From assembly GCF_026191475.2 (NCBI RefSeq), contig NZ_JAOSLC020000003.1, positions 1 to 64,000 of the forward strand: a stretch of DNA of 64,000 nucleotides, read 5' to 3'. A program made the position numbers and the translations under genes. Shown here in pieces: positions 17,676-27,292 of this stretch. Numbering within the stretch: position 1 is the stretch's first letter; each line of letters starts with the position of its first letter. The DNA comes from Polaribacter ponticola (GTDB taxonomy: Bacteria > Bacteroidota > Bacteroidia > Flavobacteriales > Flavobacteriaceae). The notes under the pieces are model-generated. The model ran no database searches. It worked only from the letters and a program-made list of their open reading frames with translations, and was not told the origin of the DNA.

Positions 17676-18668
17676 ATGAAAAATTACAGAGAAGTAGTAG
17701 GAATTGATGTATCAAAAAAGACGATTGATGCTTATTGTTATCATGCCCAAGTTCATAAAGAGTTTAAGAACGATTTAGTTGGTTACAAAAGCCTCTTAAA
17801 ATGGGTTTTACAAGCAACAAAAGAAAGTGCTGTTTTTTATTGTTTTGAGAATACAGGTTATTATTCCTTAAAACTTGCGCTTTATTTGCATAGTAAGAAA
17901 GTAGTTTATGTTGAGGAAAGTCCGTTAAAAATTAAGCGTTCTTCAGGGATTGTAAAAGAGAAAACAGATAAACTAGATGCTCAAGTAATAGCAAGATATG
18001 GTTGGCTTTACAGAGAAGAGTTAACTCCAAGTACTGTTAAAAGTAGCTCTCATTTAGAGTTAGGTAGATTGTTAGCTTTAAGAGATCAGTTAGTTAGAAA
18101 TAACGCGGGTTTAAAAGGTACTTTAAAAGAGATGAAAGAGCTTTTAACAAGCTCTACAACAGATTTAGGTTGTATCAGTTTAAAGCGAAGTATTGACTAT
18201 TTATCTAAGCAAGTAAAGGCAATAGAAATTAGAATTGAAGAAATAATTTTTGATGATATTTCTATGAGTAAAAACTACGAATTATTAAAAAGTATGAAAG
18301 GGATTGGTCTTGTGGTTGCTTGTCAATTAATTTATCATACAGGTAACTTTACACGTTTTAAAAGTTGGCGTGCTTTCTCCAGTTATTGTGGAACTGCACC
18401 TTTTGAGCATCGCTCTGGTACAAGTATTCATAGACGAAAACAATGTCATTATTTAGGAGATAGAAAGATGAAAAGTTTACTAAGTATGGCAAGTGTTTCT
18501 GCAATACAACATGATAGCGAACTAAAATTGTATTATCAAAAAAAGTTAGCAGAAGGAAAAGATAAAATGTTAGCAATAAATAATGTTAGAAACAAACTAA
18601 TAGCGAGAGCTTTTGCAGTAGTTAAAAGAGGAACACCGTATGTTGTTCTTCAAAATTATGCTGCTTAA
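17676..18668 (+). CDS. IS110-B1 transposase
   Basis: 330 residues, with DEDD domain (VVGIDVSKKTIDAY, CFENTGYYSL, EKTDKLDAQVIARYG) and Tnp20 domain (SMKGIGLVVACQLI, HRSGTSIHRRKQ). Only distantly related to the A-type transposases. Identical to the B2 protein, implying recent transposition inside this array. Confidence 0.92.
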   Translation: MKNYREVVGIDVSKKTIDAYCYHAQVHKEFKNDLVGYKSLLKWVLQATKESAVFYCFENTGYYSLKLALYLHSKKVVYVEESPLKIKRSSGIVKEKTDKLDAQVIARYGWLYREELTPSTVKSSSHLELGRLLALRDQLVRNNAGLKGTLKEMKELLTSSTTDLGCISLKRSIDYLSKQVKAIEIRIEEIIFDDISMSKNYELLKSMKGIGLVVACQLIYHTGNFTRFKSWRAFSSYCGTAPFEHRSGTSIHRRKQCHYLGDRKMKSLLSMASVSAIQHDSELKLYYQKKLAEGKDKMLAINNVRNKLIARAFAVVKRGTPYVVLQNYAA

Positions 18669-18703
18669 AATAAAAACTAAATTTTATTAGGATTTGATCT
18701 TGG

Positions 18704-18827
18704 ACGTGATTGTATAAGATTTGTTGCGTGTTTTAAGCATTAAAGTTAGCAAATAAATCACAGATAGAAAGTCCGCGAGGACTTTCGTAAATTGGCTAAA
18801 ACCAGCAATTAATTTTATACGGTGTTC
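18704..18827 (-). repeat. A11 (main part): attC-like site, family I
   Basis: Arms GTATAAGATTTGTTGC and GCAATTAATTTTATAC: 16 pairs, G.T at 7 and 12. Hairpin GAAAGTCC-GCGA-GGACTTTC. Its right core is GTTC, not GTTG, and the next cassette ends in GAAC, so the core changed on both sides. Confidence 0.85.
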
Positions 18828-18837
18828 TACACAGTTT

Positions 18838-19556
18838 TTATGTTTTCAATATAATTTCCTTATGTTTTTTATTATCGTAGGATTTTATAAGCTTTTCTGT
18901 TAATTCGTTATTTATTTTAAAATATTCTCTGTCAATATCTACTGATAAGGATTTTATAGTTTCTTTAGTATCTATATTTTGGGGTAAAAAAGATTGTAAA
19001 TATTCATCTATAATTAAAGTATTGTTATACCAAATAAAGTAATGTATTGATGTTTTTTTTCAAAAGTTGAATCTTTATCTCCTGAAGCATATCGAATTAA
19101 TTCATTCTGCTTTTTTTCTAAAATATAAACTTTTAAATTTTCGAGATTTATTTTTTTATGATTTTTAATTATATTTTGGAAAGTAAAAAATTCATTGTTT
19201 TTTACTTTATATATTAATAATTGTTCTTCGTATTTTGAAATGAGTTTACTGGGGTTCAAGAATAGTTCAAGTAAGAATTTAATTAAATCAGTTTCTCTGT
19301 GTTTTCTTTTTTCTGAAATAGTATAATTATGATCTGTAAAACAGTTAAACCAGTTCAATTGTTTTGTTTCGCTATATGTATAAGAACTCAAATTTGAGTA
19401 ACTTATTTTGCAACTTGAAGTCATACCATAAATATCCCAAGGCTCTTTTTCGTAATTCACGAATTCACAAGTTATGTTGCCATTAGTGAATATATTATCT
19501 TTCCTTTCAATTCCTAATAATATTAGATTTTTTAACTTTTTAAATTCTATGATCAT
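18838..19556 (-). pseudogene. C12: hypothetical protein, one frameshift
   Basis: The open frame 19014-19556 gives 180 residues and ends soon after an A8 run at about 19060. Shifting one base there continues as SIHYFIWYNNTLIIDEYLQS... to a TAA at 18838, for about 239 residues. Soluble, Lys/Asn-rich, no signal. No family recognised. The cassette end GTGTAGAAC complements its start GTTCTACAC. Confidence 0.55.
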
Positions 19557-19585
19557 TGATTTATGTTTCGTTCTTTAATTGTGTA

Positions 19586-19776
19586 GAACGGTCTTGTGTA
19601 TGAAACGTAGCGTGTAAATAGACACTAACTTTTCGGATTTAGCACGAGCCGAATTTTTTATTTTTATGTTTAATTTTCTTTTATAAATATAACCAAATAA
19701 AAAATTTGGCGTACTTTGTAAATATACAAAAATCTCTCGGAAAGCCTATAATAGCTATGTTTTATACACGTTGTTA
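19586..19776 (-). repeat. A12: attC-like site, family II (long)
   Basis: Arms GTGTATGAAACGTAGC and GCTATGTTTTATACAC: 16 pairs, G.T at 7 and 12. Interior of about 160 bases with TTCGG...CCGAA and AT-rich hairpins. Nearly identical to A22, which precedes the type III system C23. Confidence 0.85.
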
Positions 19777-19805
19777 GCAACTGGCTTTATACCGCAAACT
19801 TGCTA

Positions 19806-19877
19806 GCGTTGGCGTTTAAGCTCTTTTAAATTTGTGAGGTACGAGCAAACTTTAAATGTGCTTGAACTTGCGTTGGC
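19806..19877. repeat. Q1: second-family hairpin element, left of C13 cargo
   Basis: Bounded by GCGTTGGC at both ends. Inside, AAGC-TCT-TTTAAATTTG folds back on CAAACTTTAAA-TGT-GCTT. The TCT/TGT internal loop is common to most Q elements while the stems on either side vary together. It ends at the stop codon of the HEPN gene (19878). Confidence 0.7.
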
Positions 19878-20705
19878 TTATCTTATCTTAGCTAAAATCA
19901 TTTTAAGAACCAAATAAGCTTCTTTGTATACATTCTGTGCACCTTTATTCGGTACAAGTTCTCCGTGAAATAAAACGTTTCTTAATTGATATAAAATTTC
20001 TAGAAGAGCTTTTACAACATAAATCGAATAACAACTATTTGTTGGTTCTCTTCGTAAAACATAAGAATCACATTGGTAATAATTAATTGGTGATTCATTT
20101 TTATTTGTTTCGAGCAAAGTTTCAATTCGTATTGGTTTAAGTTCTTGGAACATTATTCTGACTTGTTCCTTTTTTGTATGGCTTAAACTCTGATAAGCAG
20201 GAAATGATTGTAAGTGAGTAATGTCATATTCAGTATGCGTATAAACAAATGTAGTCGAGTTATCTGATTTTTTCTTTAAAATGATTTTCATTTCAGATAC
20301 TTGACCAAGATATTGACCGTCTGTTCGTTTTAAATAATATTTATCTCTACCAAACTCTCTATTATCTATTAAATCAATATTATTTTTTTCCTTGAGTGCA
20401 TCTTCAAACCATATTCTTCCATCTCGTCCATCAATTTGATTTTGTTGTAATTGATAATATAAAGCCGATAAGTTACTTCTAAATTCTTGACCCAATTGCG
20501 AATCAGATTCCATTAAAGAGTTTATACCTCTTCTAACTGTGTTGTTTTGTGATTTTATTGCAGATATTTTCTGCCTATCAGACGTTAGTGATGAGAAAGT
20601 GTCATTATACCAAGCATTAAAGGGAATCCAAGCTTTTATGAAATGACCAATATAATCAATATCAGATTGCTCAATCCACATTCTTATATTTTCTGTACTA
20701 GCCAT
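19878..20705 (-). CDS. C13: HEPN-domain protein in a restriction-modification operon
   Basis: 275 residues, soluble and helical. The C-terminal part contains RNVLFH (R242-H247), the R-x4-6-H signature of HEPN ribonuclease or toxin domains. The N-terminal half resembles nothing I know. It overlaps the hsdS frame by eight bases, so it is co-translated. HEPN proteins in type I loci are thought to act as back-up RNases or abortive factors; that role here is inferred. Confidence 0.65.
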   Translation of the reverse strand: MASTENIRMWIEQSDIDYIGHFIKAWIPFNAWYNDTFSSLTSDRQKISAIKSQNNTVRRGINSLMESDSQLGQEFRSNLSALYYQLQQNQIDGRDGRIWFEDALKEKNNIDLIDNREFGRDKYYLKRTDGQYLGQVSEMKIILKKKSDNSTTFVYTHTEYDITHLQSFPAYQSLSHTKKEQVRIMFQELKPIRIETLLETNKNESPINYYQCDSYVLRREPTNSCYSIYVVKALLEILYQLRNVLFHGELVPNKGAQNVYKEAYLVLKMILAKIR

Positions 20706-22119
20706 TTTTAATAGATTGGTTTTTAATATATTCTATTGCTACATCTTCGTTTTCTTCAATTGCTATTTCAACTGCTATTTTAGCAACTTCTAATAAATGT
20801 TTACTTTGTTGTTTAAGTTTAGATGAAAGTTGAATTTTCAATGTTACATCTTCTTGTACTTTCTTTGAGATTTTTGGAATAGGTAGCTTAAGAACATCAA
20901 TATCTTTTATTACTGGATAAGAAGTACCTACATTAAACTTTAATAATAATTCTTTATACTCTTTTGTTCTCAAAAGGACCTTTAAAACCTCATTTGAGAA
21001 GATTGAAGTTTCTTTTTCCCTTAATACAGTAAAAGCACCACTTACAATTAAATCTTCTTTCTCAAAATTTATCAATGTAACTGCTCCTCTATATGGCCTA
21101 ACTTTTGAAATTAAAATATCACCTTTTTTTACCAATGTCTTTGCATTTGCAGGTAGCTCTTTTGTTAAAACATAATTTGAGTTACAAGAGCCATCACTTA
21201 CATTTACATCTCCAATTTCAATATAATTAAATCCAATTTTTTCTTTTTTTGATTTCAAATAAATGTGTTCAAATTCATTTGCGATAATTGTAAAACCATT
21301 AGTGTTATTTAATATTTTGTTTTCAATATCTTCATATTTTAATTGATAATATTCTGCATCTAATCTTCCACTTATTGCAAAACTGTCTTTTAAGTTTTTG
21401 ATATTTATTGGTTCTGTATTAGGTGTAAAGCATTGTAAGCCAATATCTTTTAATAATATGTTTTCAGCTTGTTTATATGCTTCTTTGGATTGTTGTTTTT
21501 GAGAATAAGCTAACTCTAATAAACGTTCAATTTCGAGTTGAAATACATTATTTATTTTTGGAACTTCTAATTCTTCTAAAATCGTTAAATTAACGTGACC
21601 TTGTAAACCTCCACTTGCAAAACGAATCATTTGATTAATACCAAATTTTGAATTTAGAAAAGACACTAAAAAGTATGGATTTATTAATAGCTCATTTGCT
21701 TCTACAATGATTATATCAGATGAATTAATAACTTCATCATCAAGATATATTGAAGCTTTACCAAAAGAACCACTCCTTGCAATTAATATATCTTTTTTAT
21801 GAATTTTTGACTTTTTTAATTCATTGTGAAAATGAGGCGTAATTTTAATTGTATCGCTGTCAGTAATGAAAAAAGCATCAATATTTTTAGTTTGTAAAAT
21901 AGTAATACCTTCATCTCTATAATGTTTTACCATTGCACCAACAAATCCAACATTAATTTTGTTTGTGACTTTTACTAATTTATTGAAACCATTTTTAGCA
22001 ATAGCTTTATCATCCTTTAAATATATTTTTTTGAAAAATTCAGAATCAAATCTACTGGACAAAGTATGTTTTAACACTTCTGAATACCTAATTTCGCTAA
22101 TTTCAAGCCCTTCTAACAA
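20698..22119 (-). CDS. hsdS: C13: type I-like specificity subunit HsdS
   Basis: 473 residues with two target-recognition domains (about 60-200 and 280-430), each followed by a conserved coiled-coil helix: EIERLLELAYSQKQQSKEAYKQAE and LSSKLKQQSKHLLEVAKIAVEIA. TRD hallmarks GKASIYLDDEVINS and KGDILISKVRPYRGAV are visible. The start codon is TTG (22119). Determines DNA sequence specificity for the adjacent HsdM. The homologue in C16 has different TRDs. Confidence 0.85.
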   Translation of the reverse strand: MLEGLEISEIRYSEVLKHTLSSRFDSEFFKKIYLKDDKAIAKNGFNKLVKVTNKINVGFVGAMVKHYRDEGITILQTKNIDAFFITDSDTIKITPHFHNELKKSKIHKKDILIARSGSFGKASIYLDDEVINSSDIIIVEANELLINPYFLVSFLNSKFGINQMIRFASGGLQGHVNLTILEELEVPKINNVFQLEIERLLELAYSQKQQSKEAYKQAENILLKDIGLQCFTPNTEPINIKNLKDSFAISGRLDAEYYQLKYEDIENKILNNTNGFTIIANEFEHIYLKSKKEKIGFNYIEIGDVNVSDGSCNSNYVLTKELPANAKTLVKKGDILISKVRPYRGAVTLINFEKEDLIVSGAFTVLREKETSIFSNEVLKVLLRTKEYKELLLKFNVGTSYPVIKDIDVLKLPIPKISKKVQEDVTLKIQLSSKLKQQSKHLLEVAKIAVEIAIEENEDVAIEYIKNQSIKNG

Positions 22120-22151
22120 TTCTTTGTATAGAGTTTTGTTAAAAGGGCTAT

Positions 22152-24224
22152 TTACTTTCCCACAAAAGACAAGTTTTCTTTTTTAGCAAATTCTAAAAAA
22201 GCTTCAGCTATACCGTCTTTTGTAATATTATCGTGATTAAATAAATCGTGTTTTACAATTAAATGGCCGTGTGTATCCAATAAATATTCATCCAAACTTT
22301 CAGTTGTTGTATCGTAGTGGTCTATTGGCTCTGCAACATTTTGATTGTTTGCGTCTTTATTTACTGTTTTTGAATTTGGGAAATCTTTTTTCTTAACAAA
22401 AATCTTTTCTCCGCTATTGTCTTTACTTGGTTCTTGTTGTGTTGCAAAAAAGATTGGGTAATCTTCTTTTTTAGGACATAATTTATCATCCCACTTTTGT
22501 ATAAAAAGCACAGATGTTTTCGTTCCTGTGTGTGGCTTAAAAACGTTTCCGTGTAATCCAACAACTCCTAAAATTCTACATTTTTCTGCAATATAATCAC
22601 GTATATTTTTGTCAGAACTATTGTTAAATCTTCCTTGTGGTAAAACAACAGCCATTCGTCCACCAGGTTTTAGAAAATCTAAATTACGTTCAATAAACAA
22701 AATATCTCTACCAACTTTTGTTTGGTATTTTCCGTTTGGTTTTTTGCCGAGTTCGTATTTTGCTAAAATTCTACTTTCTTTAATATCTCCAGCAAATGGT
22801 GGATTTGCCATTAAAACATCAAATTCAAAATCTCTATTACTGTTTTTTGTTGTTCTTAATTTTCTTAATTTTTTCCAACCTTCATAATATGTGTCTTGCC
22901 AATCTTCATCTTCTGTTTTTTCATCCCAACGTTCATAATCTAAAGTGTTTAGATGTAAAACGTTAGTTTGACCATCTCCTGCAATTAAATTTAATGTTCT
23001 TGCTACACGAACTGCTTTTTCGTCAAAATCAATAGCGAAAACTTTGTTTTGTACATAATCTGTACATTCCGTTGGTTTTTCTTCTGCTGTAAATAAATGA
23101 CTTTTAGGTATTCCTTTTTCTTTAAGAATTTGTTCCCAAACGTGAAAAATAGAGTGCACAGGAAAACCACAACTTCCAGAAGCCGTATCAATTACGGATT
23201 CTTCTTTTTGTGGATTCATCATTTTTACACACATATCAATTACATATCTTGGTGTAAAATATTGTCCTTTTTCTCCTTTACTACTTTTACCAATTAAGTA
23301 TTCAAATGCTTCATCTACAACATCAAGGTTTGAGTTAAATAGTTTTACATCTTGTAAAGAAGAAACACAAACCGATAGGTGAGAAGGTGTTAGCATTAAT
23401 TTACTATCTTCTGTAAAAACACCTTCCCATTTATTTCTTGCATTATCAAAAACCTCTTGTATTTTTTCTTTTAATTCGGTTTCGGTATCTCCATAATTTC
23501 TAAAACGTAAATGGCGAGTTTTATTTCTGCCACTTTCCATTTCATCATATAGTTTTGTGAAAATAAGTTTAAAGAGCTCTTCAAAAACATCAACACCTGC
23601 ATTTGCCAAAACTTCATCTTCCATTTCCAAAATCAAATCTTTTAATGATTTTTTTTCGGTTACTAATTTGTCTTTTTTTACTAAATCATCAATTGTCCAA
23701 CGTTCGGTTAAAATGTCAGATAATTTTTCTGTAGCACTTGGAATTGCAGATAAATCCTCAAAATAATTTGGGTCTTTTCTGTGATAAAATGAAATTGAAT
23801 CTCCATTACTCCAAACTCCAATTGGTGCTCCTGTTGCGTTACAATAAGATTTTAGTTGTTCTTTTCCGTCTTTTAGTTTCGGTTTTTTAAGTTCAACCAT
23901 TATGTAGATTGAACGTGTATCTTGTTTGTCGAAAATAACAATGTCAGCACGTTTTTTTTCACGTCCAAAACTTACAGCATATTCAATTTCCATTCTGTCA
24001 AATGAATAACCATATTGTTCATTTAAAACCATTAAATAAAGTTGTCTTACTGCTTCTTCTGGTTTTAGTTGAATATCTTTTCTTCTAACTAAACAGTTGA
24101 TATAAGGCACTTCTTTTCCACGAACTTCTTTTAAAAAGATATTATTTTCTAAAGTTTCAATTTGGTCAGTTGTAAATTGAGTTAGTTTGTAGTTACTGTC
24201 TCTTAATATTTCGGTTAGTTTCAT
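22152..24224 (-). CDS. hsdM: C13: HsdM-type N6-adenine methylase with fused N-terminal restriction domain
   Basis: 690 residues. Residues 50-150 match the HsdR N-terminal/PD-(D/E)xK fold (ADIVIFD with D94, MVELKKP with E111 and K113). The N6 methylase domain follows: GQYFTPR at 320, SAM motif DTASGSCGF at 346, catalytic NPPF at 474-477. No separate helicase-type HsdR is present, so methylation and cutting may sit in one chain, as in type IIG/IIB enzymes. Stop is one base before the upstream XRE gene's end, so the operon is tight. Confidence 0.88.
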   Translation of the reverse strand: MKLTEILRDSNYKLTQFTTDQIETLENNIFLKEVRGKEVPYINCLVRRKDIQLKPEEAVRQLYLMVLNEQYGYSFDRMEIEYAVSFGREKKRADIVIFDKQDTRSIYIMVELKKPKLKDGKEQLKSYCNATGAPIGVWSNGDSISFYHRKDPNYFEDLSAIPSATEKLSDILTERWTIDDLVKKDKLVTEKKSLKDLILEMEDEVLANAGVDVFEELFKLIFTKLYDEMESGRNKTRHLRFRNYGDTETELKEKIQEVFDNARNKWEGVFTEDSKLMLTPSHLSVCVSSLQDVKLFNSNLDVVDEAFEYLIGKSSKGEKGQYFTPRYVIDMCVKMMNPQKEESVIDTASGSCGFPVHSIFHVWEQILKEKGIPKSHLFTAEEKPTECTDYVQNKVFAIDFDEKAVRVARTLNLIAGDGQTNVLHLNTLDYERWDEKTEDEDWQDTYYEGWKKLRKLRTTKNSNRDFEFDVLMANPPFAGDIKESRILAKYELGKKPNGKYQTKVGRDILFIERNLDFLKPGGRMAVVLPQGRFNNSSDKNIRDYIAEKCRILGVVGLHGNVFKPHTGTKTSVLFIQKWDDKLCPKKEDYPIFFATQQEPSKDNSGEKIFVKKKDFPNSKTVNKDANNQNVAEPIDHYDTTTESLDEYLLDTHGHLIVKHDLFNHDNITKDGIAEAFLEFAKKENLSFVGK

Positions 24225-24428
24225 CTATTTGATATTGTCTTTGTGTTCTACTAATAATTCTTTTGCTTCTACATTTAAGATTTTAGCAATCTTGTACAAG
24301 TCTTCCAAACTAGGTTGCCTTTTATTTTGAGCATATGAGTGAACCATATTGTAACTCTTTCCTAATTGTTCAGCCAACCAGATTTGTTTTATTCCTTTTT
24401 GTTCTAAAACCTCTTTTATTCGGTTCAT
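24225..24428 (-). CDS. C13: small XRE regulator (controller protein)
   Basis: 67 residues, a single HTH_3 fold (IKQIWLAEQLGKSYNMVHSYAQNKRQPSLEDL). It begins the operon, with the methylase starting immediately after its stop. By analogy with C proteins of restriction-modification systems it should regulate timing of the operon. A close relative (49382) heads the type III system in C23. Confidence 0.82.
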   Translation of the reverse strand: MNRIKEVLEQKGIKQIWLAEQLGKSYNMVHSYAQNKRQPSLEDLYKIAKILNVEAKELLVEHKDNIK

Positions 24429-24520
24429 TTTGAATTTTTTTAATTCAGTTCACTAAAGTAGAGAACATTTTTAAAATACTCACTAAATGAGTATAAAAAT
24501 TATCATTCCATATGAGTGAG

Positions 24521-24594
24521 AGGTGGGAAAAGGCAAGCTCTTTTTATTTTTTGAGGCACGAAAAAAATAAAATGTGCTTGACTGTGCGGTTGGC
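24521..24594. repeat. Q2: second-family hairpin element, right of C13 cargo
   Basis: GGTGGGAAAAGGCAAGC-TCT... folds on ...TGT-GCTTG over a long T-run/A-run stem (TTTTATTTTTT / AAAAAAATAAAA), ending GCGGTTGGC. Nearly the same as Q8 at the right end of the type III cassette. Confidence 0.68.
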
Positions 24595-24611
24595 TTTTCA
24601 GAGCTTGTTGC

Positions 24612-24738
24612 TAACGTTGTTGTGTATGATTAGTTGCGTGTTTTAAGCAGTGAATTTAGTAAATAAAGCACGAACGGCGAAATTCCGAAGGAATTTCCTA
24701 AGTGAGCTAAAACCAGCAATTAATTATACACGGTGTTG
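24612..24738 (-). repeat. A13: attC-like site, family I, triloop hairpin
   Basis: Arms GTGTATGATTAGTTGC and GCAATTAATTATACAC: 16 pairs, G.T at 7 and 12. The inner hairpin is GAAATTCC-GAA-GGAATTTC: the stem sequence is changed on both sides and the loop is GAA. Confidence 0.85.
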
Positions 24739-24782
24739 TAAACTGTGCGTTTTTTAGTTTTCAAATAGTAACTTGATTTAAA

Positions 24783-25436
24783 TTACTTATTATCGGACGA
24801 AATTTTTTTATTCTCTAATATAAACTCAGAACTATTGGTGAAATCAAAAGATTTAATTTCAGAAATGTGAGTTGTAATTAAAAAAAACTTATTTTCTTCT
24901 AAAGAAAGTGCTTTAATCTTATTTACTAGTTTAGGAATGAAATTCTTGTCAATTCCAGAAAAAGGTTCGTCCCAAATGAATAAATTCGGATTATGTAACA
25001 TAGTTGCTAAAAGTTTGACTCTTTTTACAAAACCTGTCGATAGTTCAGAGATTTGTAAATTCTGATACTTATCTAATTCGAAAAAGGTAATTAAATTTTC
25101 CTGATATGACTTCTGTAACTTTGTGTCATTTCTATATATATAATTTAATAAACTGATATATTCCTTTACAGTAAATTGTGTCGGATATGTAGGGTAATCT
25201 ATTAAAAAACCAATATTCCTTTTATAAGAATTGTCCTTAAAATCTATTTCTTTGTCATTTATATAAATTGAACCTGAGTTATATTTAAGAGCTCCTGCTA
25301 AAATATTTAAAAGAGTCGATTTCCCTGTGCCATTATCTCCAAATAGAAATGATATATTTTTATTAAATTGAATACTAATATCATTTAAAATGATATTTGA
25401 GCCATATTTTTTTGTCAAATTCTTAATTGTTATCAT
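24783..25436 (-). CDS. C14: ABC transporter ATP-binding protein
   Basis: 217 residues, standard length. Walker A FGDNGTGKSTLLN near residue 34, signature region ISELSTGFVKRVKLLAT, Walker B NLFIWDEPFSGID, and H-loop TTHIS. Drives the membrane proteins coded just upstream (overlap 14 bases). The weak signature (LSTGF) is typical of bacteriocin/antimicrobial-peptide-type or ABC-2 exporters. Substrate unknown. Confidence 0.9.
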   Translation of the reverse strand: MITIKNLTKKYGSNIILNDISIQFNKNISFLFGDNGTGKSTLLNILAGALKYNSGSIYINDKEIDFKDNSYKRNIGFLIDYPTYPTQFTVKEYISLLNYIYRNDTKLQKSYQENLITFFELDKYQNLQISELSTGFVKRVKLLATMLHNPNLFIWDEPFSGIDKNFIPKLVNKIKALSLEENKFFLITTHISEIKSFDFTNSSEFILENKKISSDNK

Positions 25437-25998
25437 CTAAGTTTAAAGTTCGGTTGAAAATATTAATTAAAGTAACGAAAATAATTAGTACTAGTATAGA
25501 CCCAATAACTGGAAAACCTAAACCTATACTAACTAAGCCAAATAAAAAATAAAACAAAATTATATTAATTACTTTTCTGAAAAACGAATGTTTTATGTAA
25601 TGAGTTGGAATTATAAATTTCAATAAAAATGAAATGAGAATTAATGAATTTAAAATAAAAAAATTTTCACTAATAGCTTGAACAGTAGTCATTTCAATAG
25701 TCTTTAAAAAAAGATATTGATAAAAAAATAAATTATTTATAAAGAAATTTATTAAAATTAATTTCTTGACTTTTGCTCCTGAAATAAAAAAAATATATTC
25801 TAGGAATTCAGTGTATTTATAATTTAATAAAGTTTGTTGTATTAAAAAAATAGAAATAGAAATTTTTATTATTTCGGGGAAAGAGAAAAAATAGTTTGTA
25901 TTAATAAAAAAACTAAAAATGATAATATCTATAAAAGATAAGCTTATCAAATTTGTTTTTAAAATAATTGCAAAATTGATTAATTTAAACTTTATCAT
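25423..25998 (-). CDS. C14: membrane component of ABC exporter
   Basis: 191 residues, almost entirely hydrophobic, about five membrane helices. Overlaps both neighbours (ATPase and the next membrane gene), so it is one translationally coupled unit. No specific family motif. Confidence 0.7.
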   Translation of the reverse strand: MIKFKLINFAIILKTNLISLSFIDIIIFSFFINTNYFFSFPEIIKISISIFLIQQTLLNYKYTEFLEYIFFISGAKVKKLILINFFINNLFFYQYLFLKTIEMTTVQAISENFFILNSLILISFLLKFIIPTHYIKHSFFRKVINIILFYFLFGLVSIGLGFPVIGSILVLIIFVTLINIFNRTLNLDDNN

Positions 25999-26682
25999 AT
26001 TTTACATTTATTAAGTATAACGAAATTATTAAAAGGATAATTAATGATATAGAAATCTTAAACAATAAATATATAGTTTGATAATTGTTTAGGTCTATCA
26101 AATTAACGTTTTCATTATACGTTATTAGTACAAATAATAAAAGAGTAAATAGTTTTAGGTAGTTTTTATGAGATTTATTCACTTTATTTTTAAGTATGTC
26201 TTTTAAAAGCCTAACAAGTAAACAAGAATTTATATAAGCTGTAATTATTAAAAAAAACCTGTAATTGATGTTTTTTCAAAAATCATTAAATCATATGTTA
26301 AACAAAAAGGGATATAAGCAATGATAAAAAAGATTAAGAATACTATTTTAAAGTTAAATAATTCAATAAGAACGTCAATAAAAATGACTTTTGAAATTTT
26401 AAATGGATACAGTAATTTGAAATATTGATAATTTGGGTCATAAAACTTATACATAAAAATATCACTCAAAATTGGTGCAATAAAATAGAATAATGCAATA
26501 ATATTAAAATTTATAATTTTTATTTCGCCAATCACTAATGCGTCTTCAGACGTAATCCCAAGAAACATTGTTGTAAACATTCCTACTACTAAAATCAATC
26601 CGATATATTCAGGCGCAAATTGATACTTAGCCATTTTGAACCTAGTTAGAGAAAGAAAATTATATTGCAATATTTTAAACAT
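25985..26682 (-). pseudogene. C14: ABC exporter membrane protein, one frameshift
   Basis: Two frames, 26248-26682 (144 residues, three membrane helices) and 25985-26182 (two more), join in one frame if a base is added in an A8 run at about 26257: ...SITGFF-LIITAYINSC...KNKVNKSHKNYLK... The joined protein has about 230 residues and five to six helices. It may be intact if the homopolymer was miscalled. First gene of the operon. Confidence 0.65.
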
Positions 26683-26751
26683 TTATTTGTTGTTCAGGTT
26701 TTAAATTAAATCTATTTCGGATTTTGAGTAGAGTGATTTTAGCATTGTTTA

Positions 26752-26942
26752 CAACGTCTCCGTATATGAAATGTAGCGTGTAAAAAGATAATATTGTTTC
26801 GGATTATACACGAGCCGAATTTTTATTTTTTCTATTTATCTTTTATTCTCTAAATATACAAAAATAAAAATTTGGCGGACTCAATAAAGAAGCAAAAATC
26901 TCTCGGAAAGCCTATAATAGCTATGTTTTATATACATTGTTG
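26752..26942 (-). repeat. A14: attC-like site, family II (long)
   Basis: Arms GTATATGAAATGTAGC and GCTATGTTTTATATAC: 16 pairs with wobbles at 7, 11 and 12. Interior like A12 and A22 (CGGATTATACACGAGCCGAA). Confidence 0.85.
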
Positions 26943-27003
26943 TGCATAGTGCTTTTCACGTTTAGCTTGGTTTTCCGATGTTTGTTATTTAGTTCAAATG
27001 TGA

Positions 27004-27088
27004 GCGCTGGCAAGACATACTCTTTTGCAATTTTTGGCGTAGCGTTGGCTGTAGCTAATTGCAAATGTGTATGGCTTTAACGGTTGGC
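27004..27088. repeat. Q3: second-family hairpin element, left of C15 cargo
   Basis: GCGCTGGC at the left, CGGTTGGC at the right. CATAC-TCT-TTTGCAATT pairs with AATTGCAAA-TGT-GTATG. Same form as Q5, in front of the hsdMS cassette C16. Confidence 0.7.
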
Positions 27089-27238
27089 ATTTCCACCAAT
27101 TCCTTTATTCAATATTTCTTTAACCAGTCCGAAAATCATATTTTTCACATCTTCTTTAAATTTTTTCTAGTAATTTTTTACTCATAGTATAAATGTAATA
27201 CCAAATTCTAAAGATATATTCAATTAACAGACTTTCAA
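27089..27238. other. Non-coding trailer of C15 with a possible gene remnant
   Basis: Mostly AT-rich. On the - strand a short frame MSKKLLEK-(shift)-FKEDVKNMIFGLVKEILNKGIGG can be read from about 27183 to 27085 with one frameshift. It may be a small gene or the tail of a former cargo gene. No confident assignment. Confidence 0.3.
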
Positions 27239-27274
27239 TAAAAAAGGCGCATTTTTTATAAGTTGCGCCTTTTG
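27239..27274 (-). terminator. Intrinsic terminator after the efflux operon
   Basis: AAAAGGCGCA pairs with TGCGCCTTTT; on the - strand it is followed by a T-run. It lies 18 bases after the stop of the outer-membrane factor gene, so the C15 transcript probably ends inside the cassette. Confidence 0.8.
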
Positions 27275-27292
27275 AAGTTAACTTAAAAGTCT

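Larger units (their letters stand above)
17479..18703 (+). mobile_element. IS110-B1, inserted in the left spacer of A11
   Basis: A 1225-bp element, identical in length and protein to IS110-B2 (38579-39803). Left end TTTCTTTAGTTTG, right end GATTTGATCTTGG. It is inserted just inside the CAAC core, between CAACGTG and ACGTGATTGTATAAG, so ACGTG or CGTG may be shared or duplicated. It targets the opposite spacer from the A-type IS110s. Confidence 0.85.

Noticed and set aside
19806..19877. Q elements as decayed attC-like sites
   Set aside because: They have GTTGGC-like octamers in direct rather than inverted orientation, lack the 16-bp wobble stem, and occur inside cassettes whose own termini match outside them.
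22609..22887. + strand open frame of 92 residues inside hsdM, repeated at 36134
   Set aside because: It is a shadow of the conserved methylase frame; it recurs only because the two hsdM genes are alike.
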